Assembly (NCBI RefSeq): GCF_001027745.1
Contig: NZ_LECU01000001.1
Span: 124,001 to 188,000 of the forward strand
Length of the DNA stretch: 64,000 nucleotides
Source of the DNA: Pedobacter sp. BMA
GTDB lineage: Bacteria > Bacteroidota > Bacteroidia > Sphingobacteriales > Sphingobacteriaceae
Reading direction: 5' to 3'
Below are positions 36,171-45,475 of this stretch, piece by piece. The notes under the pieces were generated by a model. The model was given only the letters and a program-made list of their open reading frames with translations. It searched no databases and was not told where the DNA came from. A program made the translations under genes and the position numbers. Numbering within the stretch: position 1 is the stretch's first letter; each line of letters starts with the position of its first letter.

Positions 36171-39156
36171 AAGAATAAATATCAGCACTAAAGGCAATCG
36201 GATCTCAACACGCATTGCAGCGCTTGTATTTGCATTTTCATTCACTGCCGCTATTTTGTTGAGGTGTCCATCTGCCTTTGCTCAAACCACCTACCTGCCT
36301 CACTACACATCGAAAAACGGCCTTGCCAGCAACAATTGCTATTATATTCTGCAAGATGCCAAGGGGTTTATATGGATATCTACAGATAATGGCTTGAGCC
36401 GTTTCGATGGCACCAATTTTCAAAATTTCACGATTGAAGACGGCCTCCCGGATACACAAATTTTGCGCATGGCCGAAGACAAAAACGGGCGTATCTGGTT
36501 TTTTGCCTTAAACGGACAGTTGAGCTATTTGCAGGATGGAAAATTCTACAATCAGGATAACAATGCGCTCTTAAAAAAACTGAGTTTAAATACAGTGATT
36601 GTATCTTTCATTATCGACAAAAAAGGAAGGATCTGGTTGGGTACCAATTCGAATCTGATTGTATGCTGGGATGGGAAAATGATCAAAAAATACATTTCCC
36701 CTAACCATGAAGACAAGTTTACCAATGCCTTTATCCACGAAGATGAACAGGGAAATATATATGCCTTCAGTGACCAGAGCGTTCAGAAATTTAACGGTAA
36801 AACTTTTAACGTCATTAAATCAAATGTTCAGCCCATTTCATATCTGGCTGCCGACACACAGCCTAACCATTCGCTATCTTATATTGATCAGAAAGGTTTC
36901 AAGTTATTTAAAAATGGAAAAATAGAATCAATGGTTTCTATTCCACAGAACCTGATCAAAAACATGTCTGGTTACTTTTATTATAACCAAACTTCAGGGG
37001 AAGTGTGGCTGGCAAATGCGAACGGCGCCTTTGCTTTAGACAAGAGTGGAAAAACCGTGCAATATCTTCAGGACGTATCAGTAAATCAGGTCGTTAAAGA
37101 CAACAACCAAAACATGTGGTTTGCTACTAATATAGGGATATTCATGCTCCCGAACGTGAATAACAGGTTATCGATCATTGATGCGGAATCTGGTTTAAGC
37201 AGTAATGTAATCAAAAGTATAACCAAAGACGGAAAAAACAGATTATGGCTTGGAACGGACGACGCGGTTATTGATATCTTAAACATCAGCAATTATCAGG
37301 TAGAGGAATATGGGCTGGATGATTTCAAAAAATACAAGACGATTAAACAAATTAATTTTGATAAGAAAAATCAGTCCGTATACTTTTCATCAGATTACGG
37401 GATGGGGGTTTTTAAAAACATCTATCAATCAACGAGTGAAGTCAGTTACTTAAAAGAATCAAACAACCTGATGTTTGTGATCAAACATTTTAGCCTTGAT
37501 GATAATAACAGCCATCTGGCGCTCGCCTTATCATCTGGTGTGGTATTTCTATCTGACAGGATTAATAATTTTGAATTTAATTCATTCAAATACAAGGAGA
37601 AAGAAGATTTTTTCAAAGACCGGTCGTACCATGTGTTTTACGACAGGTCGGGCAGTTTATGGTTTTCAAATGTGAGTGGTTTATCTCAGTTTATTGCCGG
37701 AAAACTCATCAAACACTTTGAAAAACACCCGCTTCTTACCAAACGGATTAACGATATCCAGCAACTGGCAGACGGGACTTTGATTCTTGCAACTGACGGT
37801 TATGGATTAATTTTTTACAAAGGGGATCAGATTGTTAAACAGGTAACGCAGAAAGATGGCCTTACGAACAACATCTGCACAAAAATCTTTGTGAAAAATG
37901 ATGAGATATGGGTGCTTACCAATAAGGGGGTAAATAAAATTGCTGACTATCCTAACAATTTAAGTGTTGCGAATTTTGATTATGGTAAAGATTTGCTGGG
38001 CGATGATATTAATAACCTTTTTATTGACGATAGTACAGCTTACTTTGCCACTAATAAAGGATTGATATTATTTAAATACAATAATATCAATATCAGTAAG
38101 AATCTGCCGAAGGTATATGTTACGTCGATCATTAAGGATAATGAGCGACTACCCGTAAATAAAGGCAATTTCACTTTCGAAACTGGTAACAACACCATAC
38201 TCTTTACGTTTAGTGCCGTTGATTTCACTACTGGCGACATTACCTATCGTTACCGGTTGAATGAACGTTCGGCATGGGTGGAAACCCGAACCCGCAGGTT
38301 GGATTTTTCTTCACTACAATCCGGAGATTACGTTTTTGAAGTATGCGCGAAGAGCCAGAATGGCAACTGGGGGCCTTCTGCAAAAATCAGTTTCACAATA
38401 AAAAAGCATTTTTGGCAAAGCTTATGGTTTCTATCTATCTTGATTCTGTTAGTCGCCTATATTTTTTATAAGGTTGCCGTAAACATCACCCGGAAGCAAA
38501 AAGATAAAGAACAGGAACAGCTCCTCGTTAAAAATAAAGTATTAATGCTCGAACAACAGGCCTTACAGGCAATGATGAACCCTCATTTTGTTTTCAATGT
38601 GATGAATTCCATTCAGCACTACATTAATACTCAAAATACGGCATCTGCTAATCGTGTTTTAACAGGATTTGCCAGGTTGATCAGAAAAAATCTCGAGATC
38701 TGTACTAAAAGCTATATCTCACTGGAGGAGGAGATTGAATACCTGAATCTGTATTTAAAACTTGAAAAGAACCGATTTGGCGACAAGCTTCAATATATTT
38801 TTGAGATTGAGGAGGATATTGATAGAGAAGAAACCTTTATTCCATCAATGTTGCTGCAGCCTTATGTTGAAAATGCGATATGGCATGGCATAATGCCCAA
38901 AGAAACAGGAGGACAGATCCTGATCAGGATTAATTTAAAAAACGAACATTACCTTAACATCGAAATTATTGACAATGGAATTGGCATAGAGAATTCATTG
39001 CGGGATAAAAAAGGAACACACGTTAGCAAAGGAATGCAACTTACAAAAGAGCGTTTGAATCTTTTAGGACAGATTGGAGCAAAACCTATACACCTCAATG
39101 TGAGGCAGAACCATGAGAATGGTACAACAGTATCGATATGCATACCACTGAAATAG
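36160..39156 (+). CDS. Propeller sensor histidine kinase (LytS-type kinase domain)
   Basis: A 998-aa membrane sensor. It starts at GTG 36160, 11 nt inside the regulator gene. A signal or anchor segment is near residues 20-40. A large periplasmic two-component-regulator propeller follows (repeated GFIWISTDNGLSRFDG-like and GRIWLGTN blades, to about residue 620) with a Y_Y_Y domain near 650-735. One membrane segment lies near 750 (SLWFLSILILLVAYIFY). The cytoplasmic part has a His_kinase domain with MNPHFVFNVMNSI near 805 and an HATPase with YVENAIWHG and NGIGIENS. Unlike hybrid HTCS proteins it has no receiver or AraC domain; the LytTR partner is separate. Confidence 0.92.
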   Translation: MIIKRINISTKGNRISTRIAALVFAFSFTAAILLRCPSAFAQTTYLPHYTSKNGLASNNCYYILQDAKGFIWISTDNGLSRFDGTNFQNFTIEDGLPDTQILRMAEDKNGRIWFFALNGQLSYLQDGKFYNQDNNALLKKLSLNTVIVSFIIDKKGRIWLGTNSNLIVCWDGKMIKKYISPNHEDKFTNAFIHEDEQGNIYAFSDQSVQKFNGKTFNVIKSNVQPISYLAADTQPNHSLSYIDQKGFKLFKNGKIESMVSIPQNLIKNMSGYFYYNQTSGEVWLANANGAFALDKSGKTVQYLQDVSVNQVVKDNNQNMWFATNIGIFMLPNVNNRLSIIDAESGLSSNVIKSITKDGKNRLWLGTDDAVIDILNISNYQVEEYGLDDFKKYKTIKQINFDKKNQSVYFSSDYGMGVFKNIYQSTSEVSYLKESNNLMFVIKHFSLDDNNSHLALALSSGVVFLSDRINNFEFNSFKYKEKEDFFKDRSYHVFYDRSGSLWFSNVSGLSQFIAGKLIKHFEKHPLLTKRINDIQQLADGTLILATDGYGLIFYKGDQIVKQVTQKDGLTNNICTKIFVKNDEIWVLTNKGVNKIADYPNNLSVANFDYGKDLLGDDINNLFIDDSTAYFATNKGLILFKYNNINISKNLPKVYVTSIIKDNERLPVNKGNFTFETGNNTILFTFSAVDFTTGDITYRYRLNERSAWVETRTRRLDFSSLQSGDYVFEVCAKSQNGNWGPSAKISFTIKKHFWQSLWFLSILILLVAYIFYKVAVNITRKQKDKEQEQLLVKNKVLMLEQQALQAMMNPHFVFNVMNSIQHYINTQNTASANRVLTGFARLIRKNLEICTKSYISLEEEIEYLNLYLKLEKNRFGDKLQYIFEIEEDIDREETFIPSMLLQPYVENAIWHGIMPKETGGQILIRINLKNEHYLNIEIIDNGIGIENSLRDKKGTHVSKGMQLTKERLNLLGQIGAKPIHLNVRQNHENGTTVSICIPLK

Positions 39157-39343
39157 CATTTTTACCGTTTACTCAATTATTAATACCACTTACTAAATAG
39201 AAGTTACACCACACCCTGTTTAGCCTTAAACTTGTGTTAGAAATAAACGATAGTGTTTATCAAAACGTTCTTATAGAATTGATATAGATATTTAATAACC
39301 TAACCTAAAACTATATCTTAATTCAGGTTTCATTTGTGTGTTG

Positions 39344-39380
39344 AAAGCGGTCTTGTTTTTTAAAGCGAGACCGCTTTTTT
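39344..39380 (+). terminator. Rho-independent terminator of the kinase gene
   Basis: AAAGCGGTCT (39344-39353) pairs with AGACCGCTTT (39368-39377) around a 14-nt loop, followed by T-rich sequence. The spacer before it, 39157-39343, holds nothing else I recognise. Confidence 0.8.
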
Positions 39381-39394
39381 TATGTCAAAAATTT

Positions 39395-39402
39395 TAATTT
39401 TG
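39395..39402 (+). promoter_or_regulatory. Possible -7 box of scpB (TAATTTTG)
   Basis: Exact TAnnTTTG, only 3 nt before ATG 39406. If real, transcription would start at about the first codon. It also lies within the possible longer reading frame from ATG 39382, so it is not certain. Confidence 0.35.
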
Positions 39403-39405
39403 TAT

Positions 39406-39972
39406 ATGCCACAAGCCAATCTTACGCAACATGTTGAAGCATTGATCTTCTCATCTGTTCAAAGCATTAGTGTACACGAAATTATTTTAGCCCTTAACGC
39501 CGTATTTAATAAAGAGTACATTGAAACAGAGATTTTTGAATGTTTAGATGCGATAAAAGAAAAGTACAGTGATGTAAGGTTTGCGTTAGAACTGGTGAAC
39601 CTCAACAAAGGTTATCAGTTTCTGACTAAGAAGGAATATCATGAAACAGTAAACCAATTGCAGCTGCACCGGTCAAAGAAGAAACTGAGTCAGGCAGCTA
39701 TGGAAACATTGGCCATTATTGCTTACCGGCAGCCCATTACCAAGCTGGAAATAGAGCAAATCAGAGGGGTAAATTCAGATTATTCTGTTCAGCGTTTGCT
39801 GGAAAAAGAGCTGATCAGCATTGATGGAAAAGCAGAAACTCCTGGCCGTCCGATTCTATATAGCACGAGTGCACTTTTTATGGATTACTTCGGTCTAAAT
39901 CATTTAAATCAACTTCCGCAGCTAAAAGATATTGCCAGGGAAGAGAATACAGTAGGCGAAATTATGGAGTAG
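39406..39972 (+). CDS. scpB: Segregation and condensation protein ScpB
   Basis: A winged-helix dimer that binds ScpA in the SMC condensin complex for chromosome segregation. The protein is about 188 aa. Family motifs are HVEALIFSSVQSISVHEI, QAAMETLAIIAYRQPITKLEIEQIRGV and VQRLLEKELI followed by GRPILYSTS. ATG 39406 gives MPQANLTQHVEAL, close to the family N-terminus; ATG 39382, just after the terminator, would add eight residues. No scpA is adjacent, but the next gene encodes a very acidic small protein. Confidence 0.9.
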   Translation: MPQANLTQHVEALIFSSVQSISVHEIILALNAVFNKEYIETEIFECLDAIKEKYSDVRFALELVNLNKGYQFLTKKEYHETVNQLQLHRSKKKLSQAAMETLAIIAYRQPITKLEIEQIRGVNSDYSVQRLLEKELISIDGKAETPGRPILYSTSALFMDYFGLNHLNQLPQLKDIAREENTVGEIME

Positions 39973-40048
39973 AAGATTTTAATTTATTTGATCTCAACCC
40001 TTTATTAAAAAAAGTTTTTTTGTATTTTTAAACTATAAAAGCAATTTT

Positions 40049-40056
40049 TATTTTTG
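40049..40056 (+). promoter_or_regulatory. Promoter -7 box of the acidic protein gene (TATTTTTG)
   Basis: Exact TAnnTTTG, 4 nt before the ATG at 40061. TTTG at 40019-40022 is 26 nt upstream, slightly far for a -33 contact. The transcript would be nearly leaderless. Confidence 0.5.
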
Positions 40057-40060
40057 TGTT

Positions 40061-40252
40061 ATGAAAGCGCCAAAGAAACTCCCTACTAAGCCAACTACCA
40101 AAAAACAGGTAGATGAAGATGATGATCTTGAAGATGACGACGTTCAAACTACGAAAACGAAATCTCAGGATGAAGATGAAGATGATTTTGATATGCCATT
40201 AGATGATCTGGACAATTTCGATAATTTTGATGATGACGATGACGATTACTAG
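40061..40252 (+). CDS. Small, highly acidic protein of unknown function
   Basis: A 63-aa protein with a basic head (about residues 1-16, KAPKKLPTKPTTKK) and a strongly acidic tail: nearly half of the remaining residues are Asp or Glu, ending in DDDDDDY. No globular core is apparent, so it is probably disordered. It has its own promoter box and a strong terminator, which supports a real gene. Such proteins can mimic DNA or chaperone basic proteins, but no function is known here. It follows scpB by 88 bp. Confidence 0.7.
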   Translation: MKAPKKLPTKPTTKKQVDEDDDLEDDDVQTTKTKSQDEDEDDFDMPLDDLDNFDNFDDDDDDY

Positions 40253-40276
40253 TAGATAAAAAACTATATATTTGGA

Positions 40277-40307
40277 AAAGCATCCTGCCTTTTGGCAGGG
40301 TGCTTTT
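40277..40307 (+). terminator. Rho-independent terminator of the acidic protein gene
   Basis: AAAGCATCCTGCC (40277-40289), TTTT loop, GGCAGGGTGCTTT (40294-40306), one G-T pair, T-run following. Confidence 0.88.
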
Positions 40308-40324
40308 TACTTTAAAATGTGCCC

Positions 40325-41443
40325 ATGCAAATTATATCGGTAAGCAATACTTCATTACAGAAAGACTTTTTAAAAGTTCCAAAAATCCTTTATAAAAACG
40401 ATCAAAACTGGATTTGCCCGCTTGACAGCGAGGTAGAAAATGTTTTCAACCCTGATAAAAACATTTTTTTTAACCACGGCAAATGTACACGCTGGGTTTT
40501 GAAGGATGATTCAGGGCATCTTATTGGAAGAATTGCGGCTTTCATAAATGAGAAAAAAGCTTTTAATTACGAGCAGCCTACAGGAGGCGTTGGTTTCTTT
40601 GAATGTATTGATGATGAAAAAGCTGCCTTCCTGCTATTTGACACCGCAAAAGCCTGGTTGATCGAAAATGGCATGAAAGCGATGGACGGACCGATTAATT
40701 TTGGGGAAAACGATTCATTCTGGGGATTACTTGTTGAAGGGTTTACCCCTCCGTCATTCGGCATGAATTATAACTTCCCTTACTACCAGAAGTTTTTTGA
40801 TGCTTACGGGTTCTTGACCGAATATGAGCAGCTGACCAATCACATTAATTTAACCATTCCCTTCCCGGAGCGCTTTACGAAAATTGCGAACTGGGTAAGA
40901 AATAAACCTGGCTATACTTTTGAGTATTTCAGCAAAGCAAATTCAGAAAAATACATCGATGATTTGATGGAAATCTACAACGATGGATGGCAGGATTTTG
41001 AAAACTTTGTTCCGATAAAGAAAGAAACCCTGCAGGAAAGTTTTAAAAGTATGGAGCCCATTATGGATGAGCATTTGATTCAATTTGCTTATTTTAACGG
41101 AGAACCCGCCTCTTTTGTGGTTTTGATTCCAGATGCTAACCAGATGATTAAAGGTTTTGATGGTAAACTGGGATTAATTGAAAAACTAAAATTTGCTTAC
41201 AGAAGGTGGGTTGGCGTTACACGCATGCGGGCAATTGTGATGGGCACTAAGCCTAAATTTCAAAAGCACGGACTGGAATCAGTTCTTTTTATCAGACTTG
41301 GGGAATATGTACTGCCTAAAAACCAATATAAGGAACTGGAATTAAGCTGGGTGGGCGATTTTAACGAGCAGATGATTGCGATACACAAGGCTACGGGTGC
41401 TACGTTCGGGAAAAAGCATTTAACGATGCGCAAGGTGTTTTAG
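40325..41443 (+). CDS. GNAT-like N-acetyltransferase domain protein (YghO-like)
   Basis: A 372-aa cytoplasmic protein resembling E. coli YghO and long GNAT-fold proteins. It contains KVPKILYKNDQNWICPLD near the start, GRIAAFINEKK near residue 75, MDGPINFGENDSFWGLLVEGF near 125 and a C-terminal ELSWVGDFNEQMIAIHKATGA. It probably has a degenerate acetyltransferase fold; substrate unknown. ATG at 40325 is preferred to the in-frame GTG at 40319. It is expressed after the previous terminator and converges on the GH76 gene. Confidence 0.65.
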   Translation: MQIISVSNTSLQKDFLKVPKILYKNDQNWICPLDSEVENVFNPDKNIFFNHGKCTRWVLKDDSGHLIGRIAAFINEKKAFNYEQPTGGVGFFECIDDEKAAFLLFDTAKAWLIENGMKAMDGPINFGENDSFWGLLVEGFTPPSFGMNYNFPYYQKFFDAYGFLTEYEQLTNHINLTIPFPERFTKIANWVRNKPGYTFEYFSKANSEKYIDDLMEIYNDGWQDFENFVPIKKETLQESFKSMEPIMDEHLIQFAYFNGEPASFVVLIPDANQMIKGFDGKLGLIEKLKFAYRRWVGVTRMRAIVMGTKPKFQKHGLESVLFIRLGEYVLPKNQYKELELSWVGDFNEQMIAIHKATGATFGKKHLTMRKVF

Positions 41444-41449
41444 TACAAG

Positions 41450-41473
41450 GGGCGCTGTGTGACCACAGCGCCC
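41450..41473. terminator. Hairpin between convergent genes
   Basis: Perfect 10-bp GC-rich stem GGGCGCTGTG (41450-41459) with CACAGCGCCC (41464-41473), loop TGAC. It lacks T-tracts, so it may end transcripts only partly or protect 3' ends. Confidence 0.6.
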
Positions 41474-41482
41474 TCATGCAAA

Positions 41483-42598
41483 TTATTTCTTAAATGCTGC
41501 CCGTGCTTCAATCATCATACAGCCACTAGCCTGAGCCGTGAGCTGTGCTTCGGCTAATGGCTTTTCATTCCATGACGGGCCGAACAGCAATGTTGTAGGA
41601 TATGCGCCTTTGGTCCAGGCAATCTGAGCATTGTTATTAAAAAATGTCTCGAACTTTGTCCTGTAGGCATCAGTGAGATCACCTTGCTGAAGCAGAATCA
41701 GAAAATAACGCATAAAGATACCCTTAAACAACGCATTATCTCCGTCACCTTCGTTCCTCAGGATGTTATTACTGGTATCTATACATTTAGTGAGGGTAAA
41801 ATTCGCTATTTTTTGTGCATCATTCAGATAGGCTTTATCACCTGTAACCTTATATAGCTCCACGGCAGATGCCATAAAAGTTCCCTGGTTGTAAGTTAAA
41901 GCAACCGTACTGATGGCATTGGTATTACCATTGATATTATCATAGACTGCACCTGTTGCCCTCTCGAACAAAGTGTTTTTCTGCCATTCATAAATTTTTA
42001 ATGCCCATTGTTTATAGGTTTCTTCTTTTGTCAGATTAAACAACCTGATGGCAAGCAAACTGGCAGGACCATTTGAACAGGCGTTTTTACTATATAACTG
42101 GGTCTTCATCCAGGCTATTCCCCCCCCGGCATAGGTCTCATTCCATCCGGCAGCAATATCCGTCCAAAGGGTCTTAACAGCAGTTAAATATTTTTCTTCT
42201 TTGGTTACCTGATACAACCTGAGCATGGTAAGTGCATTCCACTCCATATCATCATAAAAGGTATTGAAATACGTACCACCATTCTTTACCTTGATGCCGG
42301 CGAACCATTTATCAAAGTATGATTTGTAAGTCTCATTTCCTGTTCTGATGTATGCGTCGATTACTACATCCATTGCATGGGCATTGGGCCAGTACTGAAA
42401 CCCTTTATCAGATCCATTACTGCCGTAGTTAAAATAGCCGTCATTATTCCAGAACTGTGAGATCAAAGCATTTGTACTGCTATTGGCTGCTAATGTCCAA
42501 TCTACGGCTTGTGGCTCACCATATCGGTACTCATCTTCTATTTTGCTGCAGCCTGCCATAAAAACGGCAAGGGCTAAACATATTAATAACTTTTTCAT
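41483..42598 (-). CDS. Glycoside hydrolase family 76 lipoprotein
   Basis: A putative endo-alpha-1,6-mannanase of about 371 aa, active on yeast or mycobacterial alpha-mannan backbones. A lipoprotein signal is present (MKKLLICLALAVFMAGC). The GH76 catalytic pair of Asp residues is in FYDDMEWNALTMLRLY, and the (alpha/alpha)6 barrel shows repeated YKVTGDKAYL-like helices. ATG at 42598 is chosen since it opens the signal peptide; an earlier in-frame ATG at 42622 would bury it. It is the last gene of a SusC-SusD-SusE-GH76 operon and defines the probable substrate. Confidence 0.88.
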   Translation of the reverse strand: MKKLLICLALAVFMAGCSKIEDEYRYGEPQAVDWTLAANSSTNALISQFWNNDGYFNYGSNGSDKGFQYWPNAHAMDVVIDAYIRTGNETYKSYFDKWFAGIKVKNGGTYFNTFYDDMEWNALTMLRLYQVTKEEKYLTAVKTLWTDIAAGWNETYAGGGIAWMKTQLYSKNACSNGPASLLAIRLFNLTKEETYKQWALKIYEWQKNTLFERATGAVYDNINGNTNAISTVALTYNQGTFMASAVELYKVTGDKAYLNDAQKIANFTLTKCIDTSNNILRNEGDGDNALFKGIFMRYFLILLQQGDLTDAYRTKFETFFNNNAQIAWTKGAYPTTLLFGPSWNEKPLAEAQLTAQASGCMMIEARAAFKK

Positions 42599-42647
42599 CC
42601 TTTTCAGTTTAAAGCGGCACACGTTTATAGCATATGCCGCATCGATA

Positions 42648-43793
42648 CTAGTTTACAACAATTGTATGGGTATAGGCAGCATCACCCTTTAATACTAAAG
42701 AAATGCTGGATGATTTACCATCTACTTTATCTGCGAATTTCCATTTATCATCCCACTGGGTAACGTTTGCGAGCAGTTTAACAAAATAATATGATGGTGC
42801 AGAAGCATCATTCGGGGCAGAATCGGTTCCGTTAAGTGTACCGAATTGTTTTACCACATCGTTCCCCCCAACGGAAGTAACAATTTGAAATTTGTAGCGT
42901 TGATCTTTGCCCCAGCTTTCGGTTTTAAAGTTGACTACACCAGTGCCTGTCCACACACCCTTACCCTGATAGGGCATATTTAAAGTAATTGCATTACTTG
43001 GGGAAAACCATAGTCCGACACTTTTTATTTCCGTATATGCGAGGGTTGCGGTAGTGAAATCGAGGTTAATGCGATAGACAGCTGTTTTTGAAGGCGTAAT
43101 TGTTCCGGTTTGCGCAGCTTCGCGAAGCGTTGCGTTATCAGTGGAATAGAACACGCGTGGTGTACCGGTTTTACGATCAACGAAGTAATAGGTTTTACCA
43201 GCCTCCAGTTTGGTGTAGATCTCGAATTCTCCGGGTGCGTTCAGCTTGAACGGTAAGGCAGCAGAAAGTGTGCTACCTCCTTCTGACCCTTCACCGGTAA
43301 TAAATACCTCATCAGGAATATCTACGAAGCCATTTAAGCTGGTTACGCTAATGGTTCTCCGCTCATTGGCCATGACCGTTTTGATACCACGCGATGAGGC
43401 AACAGTCCAGATCAGATTTCCTGTTCCACCCGGCTGGATTCCTGCCAGTGAAGCAATTTTATTCATAATTTTATGGGTAACCGTAGCGCCGTTCGAGTAG
43501 CCATTATTATCTGAGGTAGTACGATAGATCGGTTTGCTAAAATCACCACCTGCTTTGTCGAAAATAACTTCATACAATGCGGCACCACTATCTTCTACTT
43601 TTACTGCTTCCCAGTTGAAATAGAGAGAAGCAGAAGCCGAAGATAGTAGCTTGATCGTTTTATTGTTAATTGGCTCGTAAAGTGCGTTTACTGGACTTAC
43701 ATTGGCGTCTTTGTAGATCATATCATCAGATTTACAAGCGGCAAAATTGCTCAGTATAAAAAGGAAAATTCCGATTTTAAAGTTTGTTTTCAT
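42648..43793 (-). CDS. SusE/SusF-like outer-membrane glycan-binding lipoprotein
   Basis: A 381-aa surface lipoprotein (signal IGIFLFILSNFAAC). An N-terminal SusE domain is recognisable by SPVNALYEPINNKTIKLLS and LYFNWEAVKVEDSGAALYEVIFD. The C-terminal part has two starch-binding-like repeats with EFEIYTKLEAGKTYYFVD and MPYQGKGVWTGTGVV. It likely presents glycan at the cell surface for SusC/SusD and GH76. It lies between susD (27 bp upstream) and GH76. Confidence 0.84.
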   Translation of the reverse strand: MKTNFKIGIFLFILSNFAACKSDDMIYKDANVSPVNALYEPINNKTIKLLSSASASLYFNWEAVKVEDSGAALYEVIFDKAGGDFSKPIYRTTSDNNGYSNGATVTHKIMNKIASLAGIQPGGTGNLIWTVASSRGIKTVMANERRTISVTSLNGFVDIPDEVFITGEGSEGGSTLSAALPFKLNAPGEFEIYTKLEAGKTYYFVDRKTGTPRVFYSTDNATLREAAQTGTITPSKTAVYRINLDFTTATLAYTEIKSVGLWFSPSNAITLNMPYQGKGVWTGTGVVNFKTESWGKDQRYKFQIVTSVGGNDVVKQFGTLNGTDSAPNDASAPSYYFVKLLANVTQWDDKWKFADKVDGKSSSISLVLKGDAAYTHTIVVN

Positions 43794-43820
43794 ATTAGTC
43801 TTTTTTAAAGTCGTTAAAAA

Positions 43821-45464
43821 TTAGTTTGCGTACCCTGGGTTATTGGGCTGGAGGTTACGATTTAAGTCCATCTGTGAACGTGGAACAGACCATAAATAAT
43901 CCCTTGATTCGTCAAATTTCCGATTATCCAGACGAATGTCTTCTGTATTATTATTGAGAAATCTGGCACCGTAAACATAGCCATTGAGGTATTGTGTGCC
44001 TGCTTTCCAGCGTACAATATCAAAATATCTGAGGCCTTCCAAAGCAAATTCACTACGGCGTTCATTGCGGATGAGGCTGCGCATATCAGCTGTGGATAGT
44101 GTAGATGGATAATCCAGGGCGGTAGCCGCTGTGAAGCCTGCGCGGTTCCGTATGGCCCGTATGGTTTGGTTCCATACTGTGGCATCAAGCTGACCCATTT
44201 CGAATTTTGCCTCAGCATACATCAGAAGGATGTCTGCATAGCGGTACATGATGATATTTAACCCAGATGCGAAAGTTGCCGTAGCAGTTTGGTCATAGTA
44301 TTTTTTCACATAATAACCTGTTGGGGTGGAATTTGAACTCGCGCTAACATAGTTGTCGGCACGTTCAGTGCTATTACTTCCTGTACCCGGCCGGATATAA
44401 ATTGTAGATTCAGTTCCGTTAAAGTTTGTCCATTTTCCTGCGTGAAAAACTACCGTAGCTGCCAGCCTTGGGTCGCGGTTAACATAAGGATTGCCGGCAT
44501 TGTATGACGGATCTTTATCTATTGCTAGGCCATTTATGGTTAGATAGTTGTTAACAAGACCCTGAACCGGCGCGTAGGCATTTAGGCGGGCACCCACCGA
44601 CAGCGGGGCTGCGTCATATAACTTCGACCAGGTTTTAACCGCAGGAACATAACCATAATCCAGAATTACTTCTGAGTTATACTCATTAGCTGCAGTAAAT
44701 AATCCTGTATAACTAGAGAACAAATTATAAGTCCCGAATTCTGCACCATTGGTGATTAGTTTCTGACAGTATTCTGCAGTTTTAGCCCAGTTACTTTCAT
44801 AAAGATAGGCCCTTGCCTGGAAAGCACAGGCTGCTCCTTTGGTAATACGACCGTTATCGGCAGCTGAAACGTTTTCTTTTTTAGGCAAAAGCGGTATAAT
44901 TTCGTCCAGTTCCTGGTGTATAAAGCTCATAATAGTCGCTTTAGGGGTCCTACCTACTGTACCGGATTCATCCAGCCTAACATCCTTGGTAAAAAAAGGT
45001 ACTGCACCAAAAAAATTGACCAGTCTGAAATAGATAGATGCCCTAATGAAGCGGATTTCAGCTTTTCTTTTATTCTTTAGTACCGGGTCCATACCTGGAA
45101 CCAGATCAATATTGGCGAGGTATACATGGCAGCTCTTAAGTCCTTCGTAACCCCACTTCCATTCGCTGCTGAAAAGATCAAGGCTCGGATCGGCGATGCC
45201 GTTTCTGATGGATCGCTGCGCAGTATTGGTTCGTCCTTCAAAAATATTGTCGCTCAACGCCTCATCATTCCACATTTTGTCGGCAGAAAACATCTGGTTA
45301 TAAGCCATATTAACCATTTGTTCAGAGTTCTCTACAGATTGCCAGAAATTTGCGTCTGTAAATTTGTTCGTAGGTATAGTATCCAGCTTATTGCAGGCAC
45401 CAAATACCATCAGGAATAAAATACCGGCAAATAGCGGAGTGGTAAGTTTTCTTTTGTTTTTCAT
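43821..45464 (-). CDS. RagB/SusD family nutrient uptake lipoprotein
   Basis: A 547-aa outer-membrane glycan-binding partner of SusC. The lipoprotein signal ends in GAC. The SusD fold shows NKFTDANFWQSVENSEQMVNMAYNQMF near the N-terminus, RFIRASIYFRLVNFFGAVPFF near residue 140, and the C-terminal RRSEFALEGLRYFDIVRWKA with YLWSVPRSQMDLNRNLQPNNPGY. It starts 11 bp after the SusC gene and is surely cotranscribed with it. Specificity is inferred from the GH76 in the same operon. Confidence 0.94.
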   Translation of the reverse strand: MKNKRKLTTPLFAGILFLMVFGACNKLDTIPTNKFTDANFWQSVENSEQMVNMAYNQMFSADKMWNDEALSDNIFEGRTNTAQRSIRNGIADPSLDLFSSEWKWGYEGLKSCHVYLANIDLVPGMDPVLKNKRKAEIRFIRASIYFRLVNFFGAVPFFTKDVRLDESGTVGRTPKATIMSFIHQELDEIIPLLPKKENVSAADNGRITKGAACAFQARAYLYESNWAKTAEYCQKLITNGAEFGTYNLFSSYTGLFTAANEYNSEVILDYGYVPAVKTWSKLYDAAPLSVGARLNAYAPVQGLVNNYLTINGLAIDKDPSYNAGNPYVNRDPRLAATVVFHAGKWTNFNGTESTIYIRPGTGSNSTERADNYVSASSNSTPTGYYVKKYYDQTATATFASGLNIIMYRYADILLMYAEAKFEMGQLDATVWNQTIRAIRNRAGFTAATALDYPSTLSTADMRSLIRNERRSEFALEGLRYFDIVRWKAGTQYLNGYVYGARFLNNNTEDIRLDNRKFDESRDYLWSVPRSQMDLNRNLQPNNPGYAN

Positions 45465-45475
45465 ATTCTCTCCTG

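Noticed and set aside
40061..40252. Acidic frame as mere low-complexity noise
   Set aside because: Kept as a gene because it has an exact -7 box 4 nt upstream and a strong terminator shortly after the stop.
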